A stretch of DNA of 40,205 nt from an uncultured Porphyromonadaceae bacterium. Its GTDB lineage: Bacteria > Bacteroidota > Bacteroidia > Bacteroidales > Muribaculaceae. Under the pieces are notes generated by a model. It was not told the origin of the DNA and searched no databases. It worked only from the letters and a program-made list of their open reading frames with translations. The stretch is from NCBI GenBank assembly GCA_947178215.1, contig CAMWXJ010000022.1:1-40205 (forward strand), written 5' to 3'. Of this stretch, positions 1 through 8,215 are shown piece by piece (the first letter of the stretch is position 1; each line of letters begins with the position of its first letter). The position numbers and the translations under genes were made by a program.

Positions 1-100
1 GGCCACTCTATACTCTTGACACCCCCTCCGCTCACCGGAAAAATCCGCTGACCCCATTTTGTTTCGTATATCTGCGCGATTGTTGCTTATTAGAAAAGCA

Positions 101-135
101 AAACCCCTTAAAACTCAATGAGTTAAAAGGGGTTT
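101..135 (-). terminator. Intrinsic terminator after tRNA-Leu
   Basis: An inverted repeat pairs AAACCCCTT with AAGGGGTTT, with an AT-rich inner part. Read on the minus strand it starts about five bases after the tRNA 3' end and is followed by TTGCTTTTCTAA, a moderately T-rich tail. The remainder of positions 1-100 shows no gene or recognisable element. Confidence 0.7.
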
Positions 136-139
136 AGGG

Positions 140-220
140 TGCGCATGAAGGGACTCGAACCCCCACGTCTTTCGACACCAGATCCTAAGTCTGGCGCGGC
201 TACCATTACGCCACATGCGC
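140..220 (-). tRNA. tRNA-Leu (anticodon UAG)
   Basis: On the minus strand the ends GCGCATG and CATGCGC form a 7-bp acceptor stem. The anticodon arm is CCAGA-CTTAGGA-TCTGG, giving anticodon TAG, which reads CUA-type leucine codons. A short variable-arm hairpin (GTC-GAAA-GAC) and the T-loop GTTCGAGTC follow. Position 73 is A, as expected for leucine tRNA. The 3' CCA is not encoded. A promoter-like TAACTTTGC lies 22 bases upstream and a terminator directly downstream, so the gene is probably its own transcript. Confidence 0.95.
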
Positions 221-241
221 ATCAATATGTTTTTTGTAGTT

Positions 242-250
242 GCAAAGTTA
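242..250 (-). promoter_or_regulatory. Promoter -7 element for tRNA-Leu
   Basis: TAACTTTGC on the minus strand matches the Bacteroidetes -7 consensus TAnnTTTG and lies 21 bases upstream of the mature tRNA 5' end. I do not see a good -33 TTTG or TTGC at the usual 19-20 base spacing. Confidence 0.55.
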
Positions 251-361
251 GCAATTTTTTGTGAATAATCGATGCCGAGGTGGCAAAAAAAAGTGCTGAC
301 CGTACAGAATTAGCGGCCGGCGACACGGATATGCTATAACGGCAACGGTCGTAGGGCTTTG

Positions 362-2338
362 TTAGCCGAGCGATTCGAGCTCGGTCTGCGCAAGCTCCCA
401 AACGCTCATGGCGTTGTCGAGTCGTTTTCGTGCCTCGAGGTGGGAACTCATGAGCTCTTCCGAATAAGAACCATCGGCCATTTTCGCTTCTATGGCAGCT
501 ACTTCGGATTCAAGGCGTTCTATTTCGGCCTCCGCCTCTTCAACGCGCTTTCGGGCACGACGCACAATCCTCTCATGCTCCTTCTGCTCGGCGTAACTGC
601 GGCGCTGGGGTGCCGCTTCTGCCGTAGATGTCTCTGCTTTGGCACCCGCGGCGGCCTTGTTCTCTTTCGGTGTCGGCTGTTTACCGGTCGAGAGTCGAAT
701 TTCCTGCGTAGTGCCGAGGAGGTCAAGAGATTGCAGCCGCTTCTTTTCGAGGAACTCATATATGCCGCCAAGACATTCTTTTACGTTGCCGCCTCCGAAC
801 TCATATACCTTGTCGACGATGCCGTCGAGAAAATCTCGGTCGTGGCTCACGAGAATCACTGTGCCGTCGAAGTCGCGTATGGCCTGTTTGAGCACCTCTT
901 TCGACGGGATGTCGAGATGATTAGTGGGCTCGTCGAGAATAAGCAGGTTGACCGGCTCCAACAGCAGGCGTATCATGGCGAGGCGTGTTTTCTCGCCTCC
1001 TGAAAGCACTTTGACCTTTTTGTCGGATGCTTCTCCACCAAACATAAACGCTCCCAGGATGTCGCGTATTTTTGTGCGGATGTCGCCGGTCGCCACGCGG
1101 TCGATTGTGTCGAACACAGTTATCTCGCCGTCGAGTAGCTGGGCCTGATTCTGTGCGAAATAACCAATCTTTACATTGTGGCCTGTTTTGAGCATACCAC
1201 TGTATGGTATCTGCCCCATGATGCACTTCACAAGCGTAGACTTGCCCTCACCGTTCTTGCCCACGAAAGCTACTTTTTCGCCGCGCTTGATAGTGAATGT
1301 GGCATGGTCGAATATCTGACAGTCGCCGTATGCCTTGCCGACGTCTTCGAGAATGAGGGGATAGTCGCCTGAACGGGGAGCCGGCGGAAAGCGGAGGTTG
1401 AGATGCGAGGTGTCGACCTCGTCGACCTCGATGCGTTCTATCTTAGCAAGCTGTTTTATGCGGCTCTGCACCTGCACGCTCTTTGTCGCCTTGTAGCGGA
1501 ATCGCTCAATGAAATCCTCAGTCTCCTGAATCTGCTTCTGCTGGTTGGCGAAGGCGCGGCGCTGCTGTTCCAGTCGCTCGGCGCGCAGGGTAAGATAATG
1601 TGAATAGTTGACCGAGTAGTCGTATATCTTGCCGAGTGAGATTTCGATAGTGCGGTTGGTCACATTGTCAATGAAAGTACGGTCGTGGCTAACGAGCACC
1701 ACGGCCTTTGCCTTGGAAATAAGGAACTGTTCGAGCCACTGTATCGACTCAATGTCGAGATGATTGGTGGGCTCGTCGAGAAGCAGTAAGTCGGGGCGCG
1801 AGAGCAGAATCTTTGCAAGCTCTATGCGCATACGCCAACCGCCCGAGAACTCCGATGTCGGACGGTCAAAGTCGTTGCGGGTGAAGCCGAGGCCGAGCAG
1901 CGTTTTCTCTGCTTCGGCACGGGAGTTGTCGCTCTGCTCCATGGCGAGGCGTTCGGTGAGCGATGTCATCGCCTCAATCAGTTCCTGAAAGGCAGGGGTG
2001 TCGAAGTCGGTGCGTGAGGCCAGTTCAGCGTTCATATCGTCGAGGTGCTGCTGCATACGGTCAATATGCGCGAACGCCTTCAATGCTTCCTGGATTGCGG
2101 TGGTGTCATCGGCGAGCACCATCTGCTGCGGCAGATAACCAATCGTCATGTCGCGGGCTATCGCCACGGTGCCTGACGTGGGTTTCTGTATGCCGGCAAT
2201 GATTTTGAGCATCGTTGATTTGCCGGCACCATTCTTGCCTACGAGCGCTATCTTGTCGCGGCGGTTTATGACATAGTTAACGTTGTCGAACAGTGCGCGC
2301 GCACTGAACTCGACTGACAGATTATTGACAGATACCAT
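362..2338 (-). CDS. ABC-F family ATPase (duplicated ATP-binding cassettes)
   Basis: A 658-residue soluble protein with two ABC cassettes and no membrane segment. The first has Walker A GKNGAGKST (residues 35-42), signature FSGGW and Walker B LLLLDEPTNHLD. The second has GKNGEGKST, LSGGEKTR and LLILDEPTNHLD. A linker rich in Arg, Gln and Glu separates them, and the C-terminal 100 residues are charged and likely coiled coil. This is the ABC-F layout: such proteins act at the ribosomal E site in translation, some giving antibiotic resistance. The length with C-terminal extension is closer to the housekeeping Uup/YdiF type than to resistance types, but the subfamily cannot be fixed by eye. It is the last gene of a four-gene minus-strand unit, 38 bases after the cyclo-ligase stop. 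Confidence 0.93.
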   Translation of the reverse strand: MVSVNNLSVEFSARALFDNVNYVINRRDKIALVGKNGAGKSTMLKIIAGIQKPTSGTVAIARDMTIGYLPQQMVLADDTTAIQEALKAFAHIDRMQQHLDDMNAELASRTDFDTPAFQELIEAMTSLTERLAMEQSDNSRAEAEKTLLGLGFTRNDFDRPTSEFSGGWRMRIELAKILLSRPDLLLLDEPTNHLDIESIQWLEQFLISKAKAVVLVSHDRTFIDNVTNRTIEISLGKIYDYSVNYSHYLTLRAERLEQQRRAFANQQKQIQETEDFIERFRYKATKSVQVQSRIKQLAKIERIEVDEVDTSHLNLRFPPAPRSGDYPLILEDVGKAYGDCQIFDHATFTIKRGEKVAFVGKNGEGKSTLVKCIMGQIPYSGMLKTGHNVKIGYFAQNQAQLLDGEITVFDTIDRVATGDIRTKIRDILGAFMFGGEASDKKVKVLSGGEKTRLAMIRLLLEPVNLLILDEPTNHLDIPSKEVLKQAIRDFDGTVILVSHDRDFLDGIVDKVYEFGGGNVKECLGGIYEFLEKKRLQSLDLLGTTQEIRLSTGKQPTPKENKAAAGAKAETSTAEAAPQRRSYAEQKEHERIVRRARKRVEEAEAEIERLESEVAAIEAKMADGSYSEELMSSHLEARKRLDNAMSVWELAQTELESLG

Positions 2339-2376
2339 TTGATTGCATTAAGGTAGTTGCGCCCTACGACTGCAGT

Positions 2377-2931
2377 TTAGCGCCTGACAATGAGTAGCGT
2401 GCTCTCGGTGATGATTACGTCGAGAGGCACGTCATTCTGATCAGGCTCAATGTCGCCGTCGGGGCGGAGCTGGAAATCGTAGCCTACGCCTACTTTCAGC
2501 GCACGGGTAGTGGCGAGAAGACGGTCGTAGTAGCCTTTGCCGCGTCCCACACGGTTGCCTTTGCGGTCGAAAGCCACGGCAGGGACAATTATCATCTCTA
2601 TGTCGTCGACCGATGTGGTGTCGAAGCCGTCGGGTTCTTCGATATGGAAAGCCCCGAGGCGCAGACTGGATTTGTCGTAGGGTAGAATGTCGAGGTTTAC
2701 GCCGTTGACGCGCGGGAGAAAGAACCGTTTGCGCTTGCCCCAGCGGTCGAGAAACTCATGCGTCGAAAGTTCGTCGGGGAGCGAATGATACATGAGGATG
2801 CGGTCGGCCATCATAAAGGCCGCCATTTTTTCAAGACGGTTGAACACACTTGTGGCGGCGGAGCGACGTTCGGCTTCACCTACGAGCGCCTTTGCGGCAC
2901 GGATTTGGGCACGGATAATATCTTTATTCAT
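2377..2931 (-). CDS. 5-formyltetrahydrofolate cyclo-ligase
   Basis: A 184-residue protein of normal family length. These enzymes convert 5-formyl-THF to 5,10-methenyl-THF using ATP. Supporting motifs are the N-terminal KDIIRAQIRAAK helix, HSLPDELSTHEFLDRWGKRK, and the signature GRGKGYYDRLLA near residue 140, which forms the ATP and substrate site. I place the start at the ATG at 2931 (MNKDII), which overlaps the stop of the upstream protease gene by 8 bases; the open frame runs further upstream but that part is the protease in another frame. The tight overlap indicates translational coupling. Confidence 0.92.
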   Translation of the reverse strand: MNKDIIRAQIRAAKALVGEAERRSAATSVFNRLEKMAAFMMADRILMYHSLPDELSTHEFLDRWGKRKRFFLPRVNGVNLDILPYDKSSLRLGAFHIEEPDGFDTTSVDDIEMIIVPAVAFDRKGNRVGRGKGYYDRLLATTRALKVGVGYDFQLRPDGDIEPDQNDVPLDVIITESTLLIVRR

Positions 2932-4567
2932 TGTCGTGTAGAGGCATGATAGGTACTCTCGCATTACCGTTTTCAAGCTCGTCAAGAGCTTTGATAACTG
3001 CGGCATCGGTCGGGTTAATGGCCTCGTAATAGCCATTGAGTCCGATGATGTCGCGGGCAATAAGAGCTTTCAATTGTCTAACAATGAGATTGCGCGAAAT
3101 GTTTATATAATACCATTGTGCCGGTATCTTCCCCTCGCGCGAGGCATAGGTGACAAACGTTGACAGTAGCTCGGAGTCGGAGGGGAGAATGCTGAGCAGT
3201 TCTTCGGTCGTCTTGGCGTTTCCGAGACGGTCGCGGGCGGCGTCGGTATAAGCGAATGCGAATTTCTGGAGCAGACCGGCATTTAGCACGCTGAAATAAT
3301 ACTTGGAGTAGCCGGTGGTGTCGGCGGGTACAAACACGTCGGGCATGATGCCTCCGCCTCCGTAGACTTCGCGGCCGGTAGAGGTGAAATAGGTCACGCT
3401 CTTGTCAAGTGTAATTGAGTCGGCCGAGAGGCTCTCGCCGTGACTCAGGCGTTCGTATATGTCGAGCTCGTAGCTCTCCTGGTCACCGGGAGTGTAGCGT
3501 TTCTGGATGCAACGGCCGGAGGGGGTGTAGTAGCGTGCTGTGGTGATACGCACTGCACTGCTGTCGGATAGCGGAAGCTGACGCTGTACGAGACCTTTGC
3601 CGAATGATCGGCGTCCTACTACAAGGCCGCGGTCATTATCCTGTATCGTGCCGGCGAACACTTCCGAGCAGCTTGCCGAATATTCATCAATCATAACCAC
3701 CAGTTCTGCATCCTGGAACGAGCCCTGGCCGTTGGCGCGAATCATGTCGTCGGAGTCGGCCGAGCGGCCGTGCATCGATACGATGGTCGCGCCTGCCGGA
3801 AGAAATTCGTTTGCCATCATAGCCGCTATGTCGAGGAAGCCGCCGGAGTTGCCGCGGAGGTCGACTATAAAGCGCTTGGCGCCCTTGTTGGCAAGCATGC
3901 CGAGCGACGTGAAGAACTCATTGTAGGTGGTGCGTCCGAATTTGTTGACACGGATATAACCGGTGGTCGGGTCAATCATGTATGAAGCATCAATCGAGGT
4001 GACGGGAATGTCGTCGCGCACCACGGTAAAGGGGAGAAGCTTGTCGGGTGCCGAAGAACGACGTATGCCGAGGGTTACTTCCGTGCCTTTGAGGCCTCGA
4101 AGAGTGGTAAGCACCTTGTTCTGCGGCCATCCTACGGCTACGGAATCATTGATAGTGATGATACGGTCGCCGGGTAGTAGGCCTACGCGCTCAGCCGGTC
4201 CGCCCGACACTACCTCGTTGACGGTAATGGTATCGGTAAGCATGGTAAACGACACGCCTATTCCGGAGAATGAGCCGTCGAGCTCTTCATTGACGCTCTG
4301 GAGGTCGGCGGCCGGGATGTAAATAGAGTGGGGGTCGAGTTTGGCCATAATGTCGCTCATTGAGGCTTCGAGTATTGAGTCGGTATCGACTTCGTCGACA
4401 TAGAGCGCCGAGATTATGTCCATCATCTCGCTTATCTTGTGCTGTGCCGAGCTTGTGCGGGGCGCAATGACTGTAGGGAGCTTGGTCCCGAGCCAAAGTC
4501 CGACAACGAGTGTCACGGCTACGATGAGCGGAAGCCACGTTGTGGTCTTGCGGAAATTGGGTTGCAT
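2924..4567 (-). CDS. S41 family C-terminal processing protease (CtpA-like)
   Basis: A 547-residue protease with one N-terminal membrane anchor (about residues 10-30, TTWLPLIVAVTLVVGLWLG), so the body is periplasmic. A PDZ domain follows (GIGVSF ... GPAERVGLLPGDRIITIND), then the S41 domain with FIVDLRGNSGG, the catalytic Ser in YSASCSE and the catalytic Lys in SFGKGLVQ. The family cuts substrate C-termini in envelope maintenance. The long C-terminal tail of about 150 residues is typical of Bacteroidetes members. I choose the ATG at 4567 (MQPNF) because it gives a clean membrane anchor directly; the longer frame would add about 39 residues with no recognisable feature. It lies 70 bases after the dCMP deaminase gene. 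Confidence 0.92.
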   Translation of the reverse strand: MQPNFRKTTTWLPLIVAVTLVVGLWLGTKLPTVIAPRTSSAQHKISEMMDIISALYVDEVDTDSILEASMSDIMAKLDPHSIYIPAADLQSVNEELDGSFSGIGVSFTMLTDTITVNEVVSGGPAERVGLLPGDRIITINDSVAVGWPQNKVLTTLRGLKGTEVTLGIRRSSAPDKLLPFTVVRDDIPVTSIDASYMIDPTTGYIRVNKFGRTTYNEFFTSLGMLANKGAKRFIVDLRGNSGGFLDIAAMMANEFLPAGATIVSMHGRSADSDDMIRANGQGSFQDAELVVMIDEYSASCSEVFAGTIQDNDRGLVVGRRSFGKGLVQRQLPLSDSSAVRITTARYYTPSGRCIQKRYTPGDQESYELDIYERLSHGESLSADSITLDKSVTYFTSTGREVYGGGGIMPDVFVPADTTGYSKYYFSVLNAGLLQKFAFAYTDAARDRLGNAKTTEELLSILPSDSELLSTFVTYASREGKIPAQWYYINISRNLIVRQLKALIARDIIGLNGYYEAINPTDAAVIKALDELENGNARVPIMPLHDNE

Positions 4568-4637
4568 TTGTGTGCTGTATATCTTGTCCTTGTGGAAACT
4601 GTGAGTCAGATTGATAGTGATATGGAGGCGACGCGTG

Positions 4638-5063
4638 TCAGTCGATATTCGGTATATGGCAAATCTCGATGCCTGCGCGTTCAAGAAGTTCGAGGCCGTC
4701 GGTGATACGGTAGAGCTCGTTGAACACTACGCGGCGTATTCCGCTCTGTATTATAAGCTTGGTGCATTCAAGGCATGGTGACGCCGTGACATAGAGCGTG
4801 GCGCCGGCCGACGAGTTGTTGCTTGCCGCAACCTTGGTGATAGCATTAGCTTCGGCATGAAGCACATAGGGCTTGGTGACGCCGTCGGCATCTTCACACA
4901 CATTTTCAAAGCCGGCGGGGGTACCGTTGAAGCCGTCGGATATTATCATGCGGTCTTTGACTATCAGTGCTCCCACCTGCCTGCGACGGCAGTAGGAGTT
5001 TTCGGCCCAAATACGGGCCATGCGCAGATAGCGCCTGTCGAGTGTGTCCTGCTTGATGTCCAT
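4638..5063 (-). CDS. dCMP deaminase (ComEB-like cytidine/deoxycytidylate deaminase)
   Basis: A 141-residue zinc enzyme. HAEANA (His69, Glu71) and PCLEC (Cys97, Cys100) supply the zinc ligands and the proton-shuttling glutamate. The FNGTPAGFENVCED stretch is characteristic of the dCMP deaminase branch, which converts dCMP to dUMP for thymidylate synthesis. It is the first gene of the minus-strand unit dCMP deaminase - S41 protease - cyclo-ligase - ABC-F. The start codon lies only 7 bases beyond a TAATTTTGC -7 element, so the transcript is probably leaderless or nearly so. It shares its upstream region with the divergent ABC ATPase gene. Confidence 0.93.
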   Translation of the reverse strand: MDIKQDTLDRRYLRMARIWAENSYCRRRQVGALIVKDRMIISDGFNGTPAGFENVCEDADGVTKPYVLHAEANAITKVAASNNSSAGATLYVTASPCLECTKLIIQSGIRRVVFNELYRITDGLELLERAGIEICHIPNID

Positions 5064-5067
5064 ATCA

Positions 5068-5113
5068 ACTGCAAAATTAGTGAAAATTCACGAGAAATAG
5101 CTAATTTTGCAGT
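5068..5113. promoter_or_regulatory. Symmetrical overlapping divergent promoters
   Basis: A perfect 13-bp inverted repeat, ACTGCAAAATTAG at 5068-5080 and CTAATTTTGCAGT at 5101-5113, separated by 20 bases. Each arm carries a Bacteroidetes -7 element TAATTTTGC, one firing left to the dCMP deaminase gene (ATG 5063) and one right to the ABC ATPase gene (ATG 5115). Between the arms lies a second short dyad GTGAA-AA-TTCAC (5080-5091). Each -33 region overlaps the opposite -7 element. Confidence 0.6.
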
Positions 5114-5114
5114 A

Positions 5115-5834
5115 ATGAATACGCAAGGCGAAAGAAATGTGACAGGCACTCCGGCTATACGTCTTACCGACGTAGGAATGCACTATGGTCGCAAGGAGGT
5201 GCTGAAAAATATAACTCTCGATATCAACCGCGGTGATTTTATGGCGATTACCGGCCCAAACGGCGGCGGTAAAACCACTCTTCTCCGCATCATGCTCGGG
5301 CTGTTGCGCCCCACCGCCGGGAGTGTGAGCTACCTTGACTGCCACGGCAATCAGGCACCTCGACTCACTATCGGTTATCTGCCTCAGAAAAGTGCCGTGG
5401 ATGCAAGGTTTCCTATTACTGTCGAAGAAGTGATAAGGCTCGGACTTATGGGTCCCGAGGCACCGCATGACAATGTAGACGCTCGCGTGGCCGACATGCT
5501 TGCGCGCCTTGAACTCGAAGTAAAGGCCGGTTCGCCTGTCGGTGAACTGTCGGGCGGTCAGTTCCAGCGCGCTCTTCTTGGGCGTGCGCTTGTAGCCGAG
5601 CCGGAAGTAGTGATTCTTGACGAGCCACTGAGTTATCTTGACAAACATTTCGAACATGAGTTGTATGGTATGCTCCAGGAAGTGAAATCTGTGCGCCCCG
5701 ACACCGCTATTGCGCTTGTGAGCCACGAGATGAGCGAGATTGCCGCAATGGCGACGCGACATGTCATTATAGACCATACGCTTCATATCTGCCACTCAGC
5801 CACACACCTCGTGCATTACGATTGCGATCTATAA
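5115..5834 (+). CDS. Metal-type ABC transporter ATP-binding protein (ZnuC/MntB-like)
   Basis: A 239-residue ATPase with Walker A GPNGGGKTT (near residue 45), Q-loop GYLPQK, signature LSGGQFQRALLGRAL, Walker B VVILDEPLSYLD and switch His in LVSHE. The GGG in Walker A and the FPITVEEVIRLGL stretch resemble the zinc/manganese (ZnuC, MntB) group, which drives import through a separate membrane permease and binding protein. No permease or binding protein is adjacent; the next gene downstream is a PHP phosphatase. The last 20 residues are rich in His and Cys (HTLHICHSATHLVHYDCD), a possible metal-sensing tail. The start is the ATG at 5115, a few bases after the -7 element, so the message is almost leaderless. 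Confidence 0.85.
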   Translation: MNTQGERNVTGTPAIRLTDVGMHYGRKEVLKNITLDINRGDFMAITGPNGGGKTTLLRIMLGLLRPTAGSVSYLDCHGNQAPRLTIGYLPQKSAVDARFPITVEEVIRLGLMGPEAPHDNVDARVADMLARLELEVKAGSPVGELSGGQFQRALLGRALVAEPEVVILDEPLSYLDKHFEHELYGMLQEVKSVRPDTAIALVSHEMSEIAAMATRHVIIDHTLHICHSATHLVHYDCDL

Positions 5835-5869
5835 GAACTACTGAAAAATCATAACAAAACATACGGACA

Positions 5870-6691
5870 ATGAGCCAATTCAGGGAAATACTCAGGGAGC
5901 TCCGACCCGATGTATCATATAATCTCCATAGTCACACCCAATTCTGCGACGGGCGTGCAACGATGGCCGAGTTTGCCGAGGCTGCTGTCAAAGCTCGTAT
6001 GAGCCACTACGGTTTTTCGCCACATTCGCCGATTAATGTTCCATCAACCTGCAATATGTCAAGTGCTGCAGTCTACGAATATATTGCCGAGGTGGAGCGT
6101 CTCAGGGAGTTGCACGCAGATGCGCCCACTAAATTTCTGGTTTCGATGGAGATTGACTATATCGGCCAGGAATGGGGGCCGGCCATTGATTACTTTCAGG
6201 AGTTGCCGCTCGACTACCGTATAGGTTCAGTGCATTTTATTCCCGACCTTCACGGCGGTATGTGTGACATTGACGGTTCGCCCCTGAACTTTGCCCGCAA
6301 TCTGCATGAGGTTTTTGACGACAACCTGCGTTATGTGGTCGACAAATTTTATGAGCAGTCTATGGCAATGGTTGAAGCTGGCGGTTTCGACATTATAGGG
6401 CATCTTGACAAGATTGGCTACAATGCTTCGACAATAGACCCCGAGATTGAATTTCAGCCGTGGTATCAGGATCATGTGGAGGCGCTGATAAATGCTGTAG
6501 CTTCAAAAGGACTGACAGCAGAAATAAACACAAAGGCATACTCAAAAACAGGCCGCTTCTATCCTCATCAGCGCCACTTCAAGAAACTTAGAGACGCAGG
6601 CATATCGGTAGTTGTAAATTCAGATGCGCATTATACCGAGCTCATTGAAGCGTCGCGCCGCGAAGCGTTTGAGATGTTTGCAGGGGTCTGA
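5870..6691 (+). CDS. PHP-domain phosphatase, histidinol-phosphatase-like
   Basis: A 273-residue PHP-family metal hydrolase. The N-terminal metal motif is LHSHTQFCDGR (His20, His22, Asp27) and the C-terminal one VVNSDAH (Asp252, His254); FSPHSP, SMEIDYIG, GSVHFI and IIGHLD supply further metal ligands at the expected spacing. The length and motifs match histidinol-phosphatase HisK of the PHP type, which removes phosphate from histidinol phosphate in histidine synthesis. There is no other his gene here, so the substrate is inferred only from similarity. It follows the ABC ATPase gene by 35 bases and may be co-transcribed. Its stop codon is only three bases from the convergent flippase stop. Confidence 0.82.
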   Translation: MSQFREILRELRPDVSYNLHSHTQFCDGRATMAEFAEAAVKARMSHYGFSPHSPINVPSTCNMSSAAVYEYIAEVERLRELHADAPTKFLVSMEIDYIGQEWGPAIDYFQELPLDYRIGSVHFIPDLHGGMCDIDGSPLNFARNLHEVFDDNLRYVVDKFYEQSMAMVEAGGFDIIGHLDKIGYNASTIDPEIEFQPWYQDHVEALINAVASKGLTAEINTKAYSKTGRFYPHQRHFKKLRDAGISVVVNSDAHYTELIEASRREAFEMFAGV

Positions 6692-6694
6692 CCC

Positions 6695-8209
6695 TCATTT
6701 TTCGGAGCGCTTGCGCAGAAAGTCAATAGCGTCGGACTGTATGCGGGAATGAAACAGCCTGTTGAGCGAGAAATATATCGTGCATCCGGCGGCGAGAGCG
6801 AGGGGGATAACTGTCTTCGGCGAAAGACTGCTGTTGACAATCAGCGATATGACCCACACAGCAAGCAGACTTTCGATAAGATAGGGGAAAATATCTTTGA
6901 GCATCTGCCACCAGCGACGGCCCGACACATTGGCTGCAATAACGGTCATTATCGCCCAGAATACCGCCGAGGCCACAATCTGGCCATAGAGAAGAATGCG
7001 TATTCCTTCGGTTACATCGGTCGGCGTTGATAGCGAGATATAGGGGAGTGTGACGACTATTGCGACGGCGGCTACGATATATCGCACCGTCTCACTCACC
7101 ACGAGCAACTTGGCTTTGCCACGAGCAAGAATCACGTTGGTGTAAAGTCCGGAAAGCACCACAAAAACACCTTGAAGCAACAACAATTGGAACAGGGATA
7201 TTGAACCATCCCACTTGTTGCCGAACAACGCGTGAAAAATGGCGGGGGCGAGAGCTGCAAGCATGCCCAGTGCGGGAATAGAGATATAAGCTGTAAGGCG
7301 GTTGCACTTTGATGTCACAGCGGCGTACTCTACCGGCTCGTCCTGATAGCGCGACAGCAAGGGGAGAAACGACGATGTCACTACGGCTCCAAGCGATGAC
7401 ACTCCTATTTTGCTCCACTTGTCGGCCTGACTGTAATAGCCGAGAGCCACCATGCCCACACGGTTTCCTATTATAAATGCATATATGTTGAGATACAGCG
7501 TGTTGAAAAATGAAGAAATCATCACGCTCGACCCTACTTTGAAAAACGAGCGCAATATTTTAAAGGAAAACACAGCCGAGGGGCGCCACGAAGTCATGTA
7601 CCATAATACGAGTGATTTGATTGTAGACAACACGAGCGACTGCCCGACGATGGACCACGCGCCACAACCAGTAACAGCCATGCCTATGCCGGTAACAGCC
7701 CCTGAAAAGACACCCACCGAATTGGCAATCGTGACCTTTTTCATTTCGAGATGCTTGTTGAGACGGTTGACCTGAACTATCGAGGTGGCGTTTATAATAA
7801 AGGTCAGAAACATCACGCGAGCCAACGGGATGATTCGCTTGTCGCCGTCATAACAATCAGCAATGAGAGGTGCCGCAAAGAATAAGATAACATAGAGCGC
7901 AGTGGCCATGAAGATGTTAAACCACAGCACGGTAGAGTAATCGTCCTGCGTTGGCGATTTGCGTTGGAGCAGGGCCGACGCAAAACCGCTGTCGACAAAG
8001 AGCGACCCGAAGGCCTGAAACACAAGCACGGCGCCGACAAGTCCGAAATCGGCGTGCGTAAGTTTGATAGCGAGCACTATGCCGGTAAGGGCATATAATA
8101 TCTGGACCGACACTTTGTCGATGACAGTCCACTTTATGGTGCGAGCAACCTTGACTTTCAGTTCTGCACGTTCGCTGTGATACGGTTCGTCAACTCTGTC
8201 TTCGGGCAT
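6695..8209 (-). CDS. Polysaccharide/lipopolysaccharide flippase (MOP superfamily, Wzx-like)
   Basis: A 504-residue integral membrane protein with roughly 12-14 hydrophobic segments spread evenly and short polar loops. The N-terminal TIKWTVIDKVSVQILYALTG and the conserved FGLVGAVLVFQAFGSLFVDSGF and ALLQRKSPTQDDYSTVLWFN stretches are typical of the WzxC/RfbX branch, which flips lipid-linked sugar units across the inner membrane. No glycosyltransferase neighbours are present, so its particular glycan is unknown. It is the last gene of the long minus-strand run, starting 6 bases after the GIN-domain gene stop, which implies co-transcription and possibly translational coupling. Confidence 0.88.
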   Translation of the reverse strand: MPEDRVDEPYHSERAELKVKVARTIKWTVIDKVSVQILYALTGIVLAIKLTHADFGLVGAVLVFQAFGSLFVDSGFASALLQRKSPTQDDYSTVLWFNIFMATALYVILFFAAPLIADCYDGDKRIIPLARVMFLTFIINATSIVQVNRLNKHLEMKKVTIANSVGVFSGAVTGIGMAVTGCGAWSIVGQSLVLSTIKSLVLWYMTSWRPSAVFSFKILRSFFKVGSSVMISSFFNTLYLNIYAFIIGNRVGMVALGYYSQADKWSKIGVSSLGAVVTSSFLPLLSRYQDEPVEYAAVTSKCNRLTAYISIPALGMLAALAPAIFHALFGNKWDGSISLFQLLLLQGVFVVLSGLYTNVILARGKAKLLVVSETVRYIVAAVAIVVTLPYISLSTPTDVTEGIRILLYGQIVASAVFWAIMTVIAANVSGRRWWQMLKDIFPYLIESLLAVWVISLIVNSSLSPKTVIPLALAAGCTIYFSLNRLFHSRIQSDAIDFLRKRSEK

Positions 8210-8215
8210 CGGCTG

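Noticed and set aside
359-1003. 214-codon plus-strand frame opposite the ABC-F gene
   Set aside because: A shadow frame; the minus-strand protein has two complete ABC cassettes.
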